Shown here piece after piece: positions 50,025-56,933 of a stretch of 64,000 nucleotides of DNA. Within the stretch, counting starts at the first letter, position 1, and every line of letters begins with the position of its first letter. The position numbers and the translations under genes are program-made. The notes beneath the pieces are model-generated. The model did no database searches and was not told where the DNA came from. It saw only the letters and a program-made list of their open reading frames with translations. The stretch spans positions 1 through 64,000 of the forward strand of contig JAIRPV010000010.1 in assembly GCA_031256825.1 (NCBI GenBank). The letters run 5' to 3'. The stretch is from Oscillospiraceae bacterium (GTDB lineage: Bacteria > Bacillota > Clostridia > Oscillospirales > Acutalibacteraceae).

Positions 50025-50915
50025 ATGACAGAGCAAGACTTGATCGAGCAAATCACAAAAGCCATACTGGATGCAGAAGGCCAGGCAGGAGGCCAGACAG
50101 GAGGCCAGACAGGAGGCAGGAAAGAGGAGGCAGGAGGCCAGACAGGAGGCAGGAGGGAGGAGGCAGGAGGCAGGGGATCAGCAGCGGCAGAGCGTTCCCC
50201 TGATTCCCACCCCCTGAACCCTAACCCCTATCCTGATTCCTCGCTGACTTGCGCAAGGATTGGGATTGGCCGGGCAGGGGCGCGGCTGCGCACAGAAGAT
50301 TGGCTGCGGCTGCGAGCCGACCACGCCGCCGCGCGCGACGCCGCTTTTTTGGATGTGCCGCAGGAGTTTTTGCAGCGGCACCAGCTGCGGCAGGTGCAAA
50401 CGCGCTGCAAAGACCGGGATGAATTTTTGACAAGGCCCGATCTGGGCAGGCTTTTCCCGCAAGAAAGCAAAGCCGCTATCAAAGAAATCAACCCGCAGCC
50501 GTGCGATGTTCTGGTATACGCAGCCGACGGGCTAAGCTCCCGCGCTGTGGAAGCCAACGCGGGCGACTGCCTGCCCATTCTGCTCGACGGCCTGCGGCAG
50601 CGCGGCCTGCGCCTGGGCACGCCGTTTTTTGTGAAGTTCGGGCGCGTAGCCGCCATGGAGGAAATTGCGGAACTGACCGGGGCGCAGGTGGTCTGCGTGC
50701 TGATTGGCGAGCGCCCGGGCCTGGGTTCCCCCGAAAGCATGAGCGCCTACATGGCCTACGCGCCAAAACCCGGCATGCCGGAAGCAGGCCGAACCGTTGT
50801 CTCCAATATTTACGCGGGCGGCGTGCCCGCCGTTGAGGCCGGGGCGTATTTGGCGGAGCTGCTGGGGCGGATTTTTGAAGCAAAAAAAAGCGGGGTGGAA
50901 TTCAGCAATGGGTAA
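50025..50915 (+). CDS. eutC: Ethanolamine ammonia-lyase small subunit, with low-complexity insert
   Basis: A 296-residue EutC, which binds the base-off cobalamin with EutB. After MTEQDLIEQITKAILDAEG comes an inserted low-complexity stretch (about residues 20-75) rich in GGQTGGQ and GGRKEEA, then a Pro/Asn/Ser part (HPLNPNPYPDSS). The true enzyme resumes at RIGIGRAGARLRTEDWLRLRADHAAARDAAF, and the VYAADGLSSRAVEANAGDCLP, LIGERPGLGSPESMSAYMAYAP and TVVSNIYAGG blocks are intact. The insert keeps the frame and comes from purine-rich repeats in the DNA. It probably forms a flexible N-terminal arm. Start 50025 has GGAGAA upstream. Confidence 0.93.
   Translation: MTEQDLIEQITKAILDAEGQAGGQTGGQTGGRKEEAGGQTGGRREEAGGRGSAAAERSPDSHPLNPNPYPDSSLTCARIGIGRAGARLRTEDWLRLRADHAAARDAAFLDVPQEFLQRHQLRQVQTRCKDRDEFLTRPDLGRLFPQESKAAIKEINPQPCDVLVYAADGLSSRAVEANAGDCLPILLDGLRQRGLRLGTPFFVKFGRVAAMEEIAELTGAQVVCVLIGERPGLGSPESMSAYMAYAPKPGMPEAGRTVVSNIYAGGVPAVEAGAYLAELLGRIFEAKKSGVEFSNG
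50071..50250. repeat. Low-complexity repeat inserted in eutC
   Basis: Up to about 50180 the plus strand is built from variants of CAGGAGGCCAGA and GGAGGAGGCAGG. From 50190 to 50250 it is C-rich, and the minus strand reads GGGGTTAGGG plus two further G-runs in 50206-50228, which fits a G-quadruplex motif. The total length is a multiple of three. Confidence 0.8.
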
Positions 50916-50956
50916 TATACGCATAAGCTGACACGTGAGAGGATGGAGGGCAACCC

Positions 50957-51610
50957 ATGACCGGCGATCGCATTCCAACAAAGCTCCTGGCCCGGCGCAT
51001 TCTTCCCAACGCGGATCCGGCGCTGCTGCGGCAACTGGGCTGCCGCGAGGGCGAACGCAGCCTGGGGATTTTCACCACAGACTGCGACGATGTGAGCTAT
51101 GCCGCGCTGGACGAAGCCACAAAAAAAGCCGCCGTGCGCGTGGTTTACGCACGCAGCATGTATGCGGGCGCGGGCAACGCCAGCACACGCCTGGCCGGCG
51201 AATTTATCGGCATATTAGCGGGAGCCGAACCGGAACAGGTGCGCGCGGGCCTGGAAGCCGCGGCGGATTATCTGGAAAACGACGCGGCGTTTTACAGCGC
51301 AGACGAACAAAACAGCGTGGTCTATTTTGCGCACTGCATCGCCCGCACGGGCAGCTATTTATCCGAACAGGCCAAAGTGCCCGAGGGCGCGGCTCTGGCA
51401 TATCTCATTGCGCCGCCGCTGGAAGCCACGGTTGGCCTTGACGCGGCGCTGAAAGCCGCCGACGTGGAATTGCGGGTGTTCTATGGCCCGCCCAGCGAAA
51501 CAAATTTCGCCGGCGGTCTGCTCACGGGCGATCAGGCGGCGTGCCGGGCGGCGTGCGAAGCCTTTGCGCGGGCGGTCTGCGGCGTGGCGGCGCAACCATT
51601 GTGCTGCTGA
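50957..51610 (+). CDS. eutL: Ethanolamine utilization microcompartment shell protein EutL
   Basis: A 217-residue BMC-domain protein of the EutL type (two fused BMC domains). It has MTGDRIPTKLLARRILPNADPALL-type start, VVYARSMYAGAGNASTRLAGEFIGILAG and YLIAPPLEATVGLDAALKAADVEL with FYGPPSETNFAGGLLTG, which are EutL marks. It forms trimeric tiles with a large gated pore in the ethanolamine metabolosome. No other shell genes (eutM, eutN, eutS, eutK) and no aldehyde dehydrogenase lie here, so either they are elsewhere or no full compartment forms. Start 50957 has GGAGG 9 bases upstream. It ends the operon. Confidence 0.92.
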   Translation: MTGDRIPTKLLARRILPNADPALLRQLGCREGERSLGIFTTDCDDVSYAALDEATKKAAVRVVYARSMYAGAGNASTRLAGEFIGILAGAEPEQVRAGLEAAADYLENDAAFYSADEQNSVVYFAHCIARTGSYLSEQAKVPEGAALAYLIAPPLEATVGLDAALKAADVELRVFYGPPSETNFAGGLLTGDQAACRAACEAFARAVCGVAAQPLCC

Positions 51611-51628
51611 CTCCTCCTGAAGTATCAT

Positions 51629-51672
51629 AAAAACAACTGCAACGGATCCCTCGTTGGAAGGCTCCGTTGCAG
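51629..51672 (-). terminator. Terminator after the TraX-like gene
   Basis: A perfect 10-bp stem (51637-51646 with 51663-51672) has TTGTTTTTATG on its minus-strand downstream side. It also sits 27 bases after eutL, where it has no T-run, so it could serve only as a weak hairpin for that operon. Confidence 0.75.
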
Positions 51673-51706
51673 CTGCTGCGATTCGCCGCGAGGCTGTTTT
51701 GTGCCG

Positions 51707-52546
51707 TTACCTGTGCGAGACCAGATACGCCAAAAGATAGAGCAGATAGATGTGGGCCGGGTAGAAAATATAGAAGAAATATTTGCTGAACTTTCCGCCT
51801 CGGCCGCGCTTGTTGTTATAGAGCAGCATGGGGATCGCCGCAAAAATCATATACCACTGAATGCCGAAGCCCGAACCGTTTTTCCAGTCCGAATAGAGGG
51901 TCAAAGCGGTGAAGGCCACAAGCACCAAAACCTGCGCCCAGCGCCAGCGCCGCAGGGCATAGAACAGCATCCCCATAAAGATCAGCGTGCCGCCTTCCAC
52001 CATAAAGAAAGAGGGCAGCAAGATCAGGATGAACGCAAACGCCTGGGGCAGCCGATCCATGAGCATCAGCAGCCCGAACGACGCCGCAAAATAAGCAAGG
52101 CCCAGCGCCACGCCGCCGATAGCCAAGCCGGGCTTTTTTTCTTTTATGCCCCTGTAGATCATGGAACAGAAGCTCAGCAGCAGCGCCATAACAAACATCG
52201 TGCCAAAGGCGCTGTTGGCTAAAACGACCCCTTCCACAGGCAAAAGCCGCTGCAACAGCATGCTGGCCACGTTCATGAATTCAAATCCAATCAGCAGCTG
52301 AAGCAAGTAGCGGCGGCGGTTGCGGGTGTGATAAAAGCCTTCCGCGCAAAGGAACAGGAAGATTGGCATCACCGGGCGGCCCAAGATCTTCAGCCAAATC
52401 GGCGCGCCGGGGAACATCTCTTTGATGTGATCCAGCACCATGAGCGCCGCCATGATATACTTGAGCGCGTTGCCGCTGAACAGGCCCAGCGGCCAAGGTT
52501 TCGCGGGGGGCAGCCCGCGCGTTTCGGTCAGGGTGTTTTCTGGCAT
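51707..52546 (-). CDS. TraX-family membrane protein
   Basis: A 279-residue polytopic membrane protein with eight or so membrane helices. The start MPENTLTETRGLPPAKPWPLGLFSGNALKYIMAALMVLDHIKEMFP fits the TraX family (acetyltransferase fold that acetylates pilin in F-plasmid). Other marks are GRPVMPIFLFLCAEGFYHTRNRRRYLLQL and the late YIFYPAHIYLLYLLAYLV. Chromosomal TraX-like proteins in Firmicutes are common and their substrate is unknown; no conjugation genes are near. Start 52546 has AAGGAG 8 bases upstream. Confidence 0.85.
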   Translation of the reverse strand: MPENTLTETRGLPPAKPWPLGLFSGNALKYIMAALMVLDHIKEMFPGAPIWLKILGRPVMPIFLFLCAEGFYHTRNRRRYLLQLLIGFEFMNVASMLLQRLLPVEGVVLANSAFGTMFVMALLLSFCSMIYRGIKEKKPGLAIGGVALGLAYFAASFGLLMLMDRLPQAFAFILILLPSFFMVEGGTLIFMGMLFYALRRWRWAQVLVLVAFTALTLYSDWKNGSGFGIQWYMIFAAIPMLLYNNKRGRGGKFSKYFFYIFYPAHIYLLYLLAYLVSHR

Positions 52547-52622
52547 AGCAATTCTCCTTTGATCGATTGGTTCTTTGATAGCTTGCCCCAAAACACAGGG
52601 GTTCTATCCAATTTTTTTCGCT

Positions 52623-53408
52623 TTATAGCCCCAACAGCCGCGCCGCGTTGCCGCCCAGAATGCCGGGCGCCGCTTCCGGCCCAAATCCCCGCACAAAATC
52701 CAGTTCATCCGCCGGGTCGGCCCAAGGCAAATCGGTGCCAAAAAGGATGCGCTCCTTTGGATGCGCGGCAAGAAGCTCCCGCGCCCAGGCGGGCGGCAGC
52801 TTGCGCGCGCAATAGGATGTGTCGAAGTAAATATCCCGCCCGCACAGATGCTCCAGCACCTCGCGCCATTGCAGGTACCCGCCGAAGTGCGCCGCCACAA
52901 CCGGCGCGCCGCCAAATTCCGGCAGCGCCCGCGCCAGGCGCTCCGGCGTGCAGTGCACGGGCGAAGGCAGGCCAATGTCCACCCCCGCGTGGAACAGCGT
53001 AACAAGCCCCAGCTCCGCCAGCGTGCGATACAAAGGGAACACGCGCGGGTCGTCAACGTAAAACTCCTGATAATCCGGGTGCAGCTTTACCCCCTTCAGG
53101 CCCGCCTCTTTCAGCCGCCGCAGCTCCTGCGCCGCGTCGGGCGCGCCGGGATGCACGGAACCAAAGGGGATGAGGCGCGGATGCGCCAGCAGCGAAACCG
53201 CGAATTCATTGACCGCGCGCTGCTGGCGCGGGTTTGTGGCAATGTTCGCAACCACCGCCGCGTCAATCCCGTGCCGGTCCATGAGAGCCAGCAGGCCCGC
53301 CGGCGTGCCGTCAAAAAAAGCGCGCATGCCGCTGCGCTGCTCCAGCGTTGGGATGGCCCGAGCGGCAATTTTTTCTGAAAAACAGTGCGTGTGGAAATCA
53401 ATCACCAT
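52623..53408 (-). CDS. Amidohydrolase family 2 protein
   Basis: A 261-residue TIM-barrel metal hydrolase or decarboxylase of the amidohydrolase-2 (ACMSD-like) group. Metal-site elements are VIDFHTHCF at the start, KLHPDYQEF, LFHAGVDIG, AAHFGGYLQWREVLE and the catalytic aspartate in FGTDLPWADP. The substrate is not predictable from the sequence. The start is the ATG at 53408 with GGGGAA about 13 bases before, not strong; an in-frame TTG at 53417 is possible. It is divergent from the ECF sigma gene, whose promoter overlaps its start region. Confidence 0.83.
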   Translation of the reverse strand: MVIDFHTHCFSEKIAARAIPTLEQRSGMRAFFDGTPAGLLALMDRHGIDAAVVANIATNPRQQRAVNEFAVSLLAHPRLIPFGSVHPGAPDAAQELRRLKEAGLKGVKLHPDYQEFYVDDPRVFPLYRTLAELGLVTLFHAGVDIGLPSPVHCTPERLARALPEFGGAPVVAAHFGGYLQWREVLEHLCGRDIYFDTSYCARKLPPAWARELLAAHPKERILFGTDLPWADPADELDFVRGFGPEAAPGILGGNAARLLGL

Positions 53409-53411
53409 ATC

Positions 53412-53440
53412 TTGCAAATTCCCCGTTCATTTGATATGAT
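53412..53440 (+). promoter_or_regulatory. Promoter of the ECF sigma/anti-sigma operon at 53490
   Basis: TTGCAA (53412-53417), 17 bases, TATGAT (53435-53440), 50 bases before the start codon. It is a vegetative-type promoter rather than an ECF-type autoregulated one. Confidence 0.7.
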
Positions 53441-53489
53441 TGTAACGAAATGCGGCTTCAGCGGATTCATGGGACAAGGAGGTGGTGGA

Positions 53490-53978
53490 ATGCGGGAAAG
53501 CGCCGAAGAAGCCTTTCGGGCGCATGGCGAAATGGTGTATAAATACTTAATGAGCCTGTGCCACAACCCCGGCTGCGCGGAGGAGCTGACGCAGGAAACG
53601 TTTTACCGGGCGGTAAAAAACTGGTCGCGGTATGATGAATCCTGCAAGCTGACCACATGGCTGTGCCAAATTGCCAGGCACTGCTGGTATCAGCAAATCG
53701 ATCGCCAGCGGCGGCAAAGCGCGCAGGCCCTGCCGCAAGCGCTTGCCGACCCGGCCAATGGCATGGCGCAGCGCCTGGAAGCGCAGGAAGAGAAGCGGCG
53801 GCTCTACGCCGCCATCCATGCCCTTCCGGAGCCTGTGCGGGAACTGGTGCACCTGCGGCTGAGCGGCGAATGCTCCTTCGCGGAAATCGGCGAAATTCTG
53901 GGCCGCAGCGAAACTTGGGCGCGCACAACTTTTTACCGGGCAAAACTAAAACTACAGGAGGAATTGTCGCATGAATGA
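53490..53978 (+). CDS. ECF-type RNA polymerase sigma factor
   Basis: A 162-residue ECF sigma factor. Region 2: MRESAEEAFRAHGEMVYKYLMSLCHNPGCAEELTQETFYRAVKNWSRY with DESCKLTTWLCQIARHCWYQQIDRQRR. Region 4: LPEPVRELVHLRLSGECSFAEIGEILGRSETWARTTFYRAK. The start is ATG 53490 with AAGGAGG. It overlaps the next gene, a ZAS-type anti-sigma factor, by 8 bases, so it is probably held at the membrane until a signal comes. A SigM/SigV-type role is possible but unproven. Confidence 0.92.
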   Translation: MRESAEEAFRAHGEMVYKYLMSLCHNPGCAEELTQETFYRAVKNWSRYDESCKLTTWLCQIARHCWYQQIDRQRRQSAQALPQALADPANGMAQRLEAQEEKRRLYAAIHALPEPVRELVHLRLSGECSFAEIGEILGRSETWARTTFYRAKLKLQEELSHE

Positions 53979-54669
53979 ACTGGATTGCCCCATTGTGAAA
54001 GACCTGCTGCCCAGCCACCTGGAAGGCTTAAACAGCCCCGAAACCACGGCGGCGCTGGAAAGCCACCTGCAAGGCTGCGAAAGCTGCCGCGGCGTGCTGG
54101 AAGCCCTGCGGACGCATCTTGAGGCCCCCGAGCCGGGCAGCCAGCACAAGGTGCGCACCCTGCGCAAGATCAAACGCAAAACCATCAAGGCCATTCTGAT
54201 CACAGCGGGAATCCTGATCGGGCTGAGCGCCCTGTTTTTGATGACCTGCGCCATCGGGTTCCCTGTCAAGAGCAGCGAAATCAAGTGGCGCGCCGTAACA
54301 AACGCGCCTACCTACGACGTCTTCTGCTTCCCGGGGGATCTGTTTGAGGGATCCAACGGGGAGGTCGCGGCGACCTTCGAATTCCAGCCGGGCAGCTTCA
54401 GCTCCTGCGGCGTTGAACTGTCGCTCCCGGGCAAGCTGGCGCTTGAATGCCAAACCGCCTACACAACCAGTCAGGATTCCACCGGCGCGGAGAGCCACGA
54501 AATCAAAGTGAGCATGCGCAAAATGCTCAACCCCTTCCACATTCACGGCCCGGCCGCCATGTCGATTGGCGCCGCAAGCGACACGAATACCATCGTCTTG
54601 CAGTTCAGCGACAAAGACATTGTTCTGACCTTTGAAGACGGCAAACTGCTCCGCGCGGAAGAGTCATAG
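53971..54669 (+). CDS. Anti-sigma factor with ZAS zinc finger and one membrane helix
   Basis: A 232-residue protein. The N-terminal zinc-binding ZAS (zf-HC2) domain has CPIVKDLLPSHLEG with the H and the CESCRGV pair: Cys6, His-x3-type site and Cys35-x2-Cys38. A basic stretch (KIKRKTIK) precedes a membrane helix (AILITAGILIGLSALFLMTCAIG). The extracytoplasmic part of about 140 residues has several beta strands and no domain I can name. This is the standard layout of an ECF anti-sigma factor. It overlaps its sigma gene by 8 bases and ends 6 bases into the convergent patatin gene. Confidence 0.88.
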   Translation: MNELDCPIVKDLLPSHLEGLNSPETTAALESHLQGCESCRGVLEALRTHLEAPEPGSQHKVRTLRKIKRKTIKAILITAGILIGLSALFLMTCAIGFPVKSSEIKWRAVTNAPTYDVFCFPGDLFEGSNGEVAATFEFQPGSFSSCGVELSLPGKLALECQTAYTTSQDSTGAESHEIKVSMRKMLNPFHIHGPAAMSIGAASDTNTIVLQFSDKDIVLTFEDGKLLRAEES

Positions 54670-55542
54670 CGCCGCCGCGCAAAACAGCGCCCGCCGCGCG
54701 TCGTCATACCCCATCCGGCACACTTGCCGCAGCAAAGCAGCCGGCCTGCGCGTGAACGTATGCATGGGCAGCGCCGCCGCCGGACGAATGAGCACCGCGC
54801 GGCCCTCGGCTTCCAGTTGTTCGAGCCGCCGCAGCGAACGCATATAATTTTCGTGCCGCAGCGCCAGCGCCTTCGCGATTTCGGGATATTGCCGCAGGGC
54901 CAGAGGGTAAAGCCTCCGGCCCTTTTCCGGCGTTTTCCGGAAGCCCGGGGGCCGGTTCAAAATGGCCACCACGCGCGCGCAGCCCTCTTCCAGGGCGCGC
55001 TCCACAGGCAGCGAATCGGCCACGCCGCCGTCGAAATACAGTTCCCCGGCAATCTCCACCGGCTTGCAATACACCGGCAAAGCGCTGGAGGCCATGAGCG
55101 CCTTGCATTCGCGCCCCGCAAACGCGCTGTTCCCAAAATATTCCGCCCGCCCCGTGCGAGCGTTTGTTACAACAATACGAATCTCGTCGGCCACGGCGCA
55201 AAGCGTATCGTAGTCGAGCGGATCTTCGTGGTTGGTAATCACATCGTAGATATAGCCCAGATCAATAAAGCTGCCGGTTTTGCGCCAGCAGCGCCAGCCC
55301 ATGTACGCCGGGCGCAGGGCGTAATCGGCATAAAACCGCACGGTGCGATCCCGGTGCCCGGCCAAGTGCGAGGCCAGGTTTGCCGCTGCGGCCGAAACGC
55401 CTATGTAATACGGGAACGTAACGCCATTGTCGTGGAAGCACTGCAGCGCGCCCACGCCATAAATGCCCAGCTGGCCGCCGCCTTCGCAAAGCAGCGCCGT
55501 TTTTGGGCTGCGCAAATCCGCCCAGCCAAAAAAATCAGCCAT
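54664..55542 (-). CDS. Patatin-like phospholipase family protein
   Basis: A 292-residue patatin-like protein. The oxyanion loop CEGGGQLGIYGVGAL and the dyad Asp in YFDGGVADSLPVERA are present. The nucleophile elbow reads IGVSAAAAN: G-V-S-A-A instead of the G-x-S-x-G pattern, so the final glycine is replaced by alanine. Serine is still there. The family releases fatty acids from phospholipids. Start 55542 follows GGGGAGGGG and overlaps the preceding gene by 8 bases. It converges on the anti-sigma gene with overlapping ends and no terminator between. Confidence 0.87.
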   Translation of the reverse strand: MADFFGWADLRSPKTALLCEGGGQLGIYGVGALQCFHDNGVTFPYYIGVSAAAANLASHLAGHRDRTVRFYADYALRPAYMGWRCWRKTGSFIDLGYIYDVITNHEDPLDYDTLCAVADEIRIVVTNARTGRAEYFGNSAFAGRECKALMASSALPVYCKPVEIAGELYFDGGVADSLPVERALEEGCARVVAILNRPPGFRKTPEKGRRLYPLALRQYPEIAKALALRHENYMRSLRRLEQLEAEGRAVLIRPAAALPMHTFTRRPAALLRQVCRMGYDDARRALFCAAAL

Positions 55543-55816
55543 CGTCCCCTCCCCGTCTGTCAATCCTCGCGTTGCGGAAATACAGCGCGATATCCGCCGC
55601 CACCAGCAGCAGATTCAATCCATAGAAGACGAACACATAGGTCAATTTTTCCGCAAGCAATTTTGATACAATCCCTGCGGCGTAGCCCAGTTCAATCGCG
55701 CAAAGGAAAAACAAGCTCTTGCCTTTGGCGGTGCGCGCGCGCCAGGAGCGCAGCACAGACATCGGCCACGAAAGGCCAAAGCAAATCACCATGAGAGCTT
55801 CCAGGGCCTGCGGCAT
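55535..55816 (-). CDS. Small membrane protein, PQ-loop/SWEET-like
   Basis: A 93-residue protein with three membrane helices. The start MPQALEALMVICFGLSWPMSVLRSW and ARTAKGKSLFFLCAIELGY match a PQ-loop/SemiSWEET-like triple-helix bundle: Pro in the first helix and a KGKS loop. Single PQ-loop proteins of this size form dimers that transport sugars, but the sugar-binding residues cannot be confirmed here. Start 55816 has AAAGGAG 6 bases before. It overlaps the patatin gene by 8 bases and is likely co-transcribed with it. Confidence 0.65.
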   Translation of the reverse strand: MPQALEALMVICFGLSWPMSVLRSWRARTAKGKSLFFLCAIELGYAAGIVSKLLAEKLTYVFVFYGLNLLLVAADIALYFRNARIDRRGGDDG

Positions 55817-55830
55817 GCTGCGCTCCTTTG

Positions 55831-55875
55831 CAAAAAACAAAAATCCAGGGGTTAGGCTCCAATCCCCTAACCCCT
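55831..55875 (-). terminator. Terminator after the HU gene, built from a telomere-like repeat
   Basis: Perfect 10-bp arms (AGGGGTTAGG at 55847-55856, CCTAACCCCT at 55866-55875) are followed on the minus strand by GGATTTTTGTTTTTTG. The arms are the same G-rich GGTTAGG type seen in eutC. Confidence 0.8.
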
Positions 55876-55896
55876 CCCAGTCCTAACCTGAACTTC

Positions 55897-56175
55897 CTAT
55901 TTGGCAACCGCGTCTTTCAGCGCTTTGCCGGGCTTAAACGCGGGCACGCGGGTGGCCGGGGAAACAACGGTTTCGTCGGGCTTCTGCGGGTTGCGGACAA
56001 CGCGCTCGGCGCGATCGCGCACCTCAAAGTTGCCAAAGCCAACAAACTGGATCTTTTCGCCCGCCGCCAGTGCGTCGGCAATGGCCTTCAGCACAGCGTC
56101 GAGGTTCGCCGCCGCGTCCTTCTTCGCAATTCCCTGTTGTTCTGCGAGTTTACCAATGAATTCTTGCTTGTTCAT
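55897..56175 (-). CDS. hup: HU family DNA-binding protein
   Basis: A 92-residue HU. MNKQEFIGKLAEQQGIAKKDAAANLDAVLKAI is the N-terminal helix pair; GFGNFEVRDRAERVVRNPQKPDET is the DNA-binding arm, with the usual RNPxT arm tip slightly altered. It compacts the chromosome. Start 56175 follows GAAGGAG. It lies downstream of mazG and spoVB in the order spoVB-mazG-hup seen in many Firmicutes, and is followed by a terminator. Confidence 0.96.
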   Translation of the reverse strand: MNKQEFIGKLAEQQGIAKKDAAANLDAVLKAIADALAAGEKIQFVGFGNFEVRDRAERVVRNPQKPDETVVSPATRVPAFKPGKALKDAVAK

Positions 56176-56238
56176 GTTGATGCTCCTTCTCTGTTTTGCG
56201 TTTTCTTTTTATAATCAAATGAGGGGTTACCCCAACGA

Positions 56239-56898
56239 TTATGCGGATTCTTGCGCTTTGACCTGTTCAAGGAACTTGTCCGCCGCTTCGGCAAGCACAA
56301 GCTCCGCGTCGCAGCCGGGCAGCAGCCGCGCCACCTGCACGGCGCTGAACAGCAGCGCCCCCATGGCGCCGTTCAGGTCGTTTTCGCCAATGCCAATCTT
56401 CGCGGCCTTCTTCTGCAATTTTTCGGCGCGCATGAGCGCCGGCAGCTCGCGGGGCACGCTTTCCATGGCCTGGCCTGTGCTGGCCTGCCCCTTCGAGCGG
56501 CGCTTGATCGCGTCCCAGTTCAAAAGAACGTCGCCCACGCCCGTTACCTGCGTTGCGCCAAAAACATGCGGGTGCCGCTCAATGAGCTTGCGGCAGATGC
56601 CGTCGGTCACCTGCTCCCAGCCAAAAGCGCCGCGCTCGCGCGCTATTTCGGTGTGCAGCGCCACTTGCAGCAACACATCGCCCAGCTCTTCGCAAAGCAG
56701 CGCGTCGTCGCCCTTGTTGATGGCCTCAATGGCTTCGTATGTCTCTTCAATAAAGTTCTTGCGGATGCTCTCGTGCGTCTGTTCCGCATCCCAGGGGCAG
56801 CCGCCCGGCGCGCGCAAAATCGCCACAATGCGCCGCAAGTCGTCGAAGCCGTAACACTGCTTGTCCAAAAACTCCGGCAGATCCGGTATGTCTGTCAT
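56239..56898 (-). CDS. mazG: Nucleoside triphosphate pyrophosphohydrolase MazG
   Basis: A 219-residue MazG-type all-alpha NTP pyrophosphatase that clears non-canonical or excess nucleotides. The core is LRRIVAILRAPGGCPWDAEQTHESIRKNFIEETYEAIEAI, followed by EELGDVLLQVALHTEIARERGAF, where the E-x2-E and D metal ligands lie. A second, partial domain (KLIERHPHVFG, NWDAIKR) is typical. The start is the second of two ATGs, behind GGAGGATGGAT. It follows spoVB by 35 bases and precedes HU. Confidence 0.93.
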   Translation of the reverse strand: MTDIPDLPEFLDKQCYGFDDLRRIVAILRAPGGCPWDAEQTHESIRKNFIEETYEAIEAINKGDDALLCEELGDVLLQVALHTEIARERGAFGWEQVTDGICRKLIERHPHVFGATQVTGVGDVLLNWDAIKRRSKGQASTGQAMESVPRELPALMRAEKLQKKAAKIGIGENDLNGAMGALLFSAVQVARLLPGCDAELVLAEAADKFLEQVKAQESA

Positions 56899-56933
56899 AT
56901 CCATCCTCCGGCGGAAAACCGCCAATCTCTATT

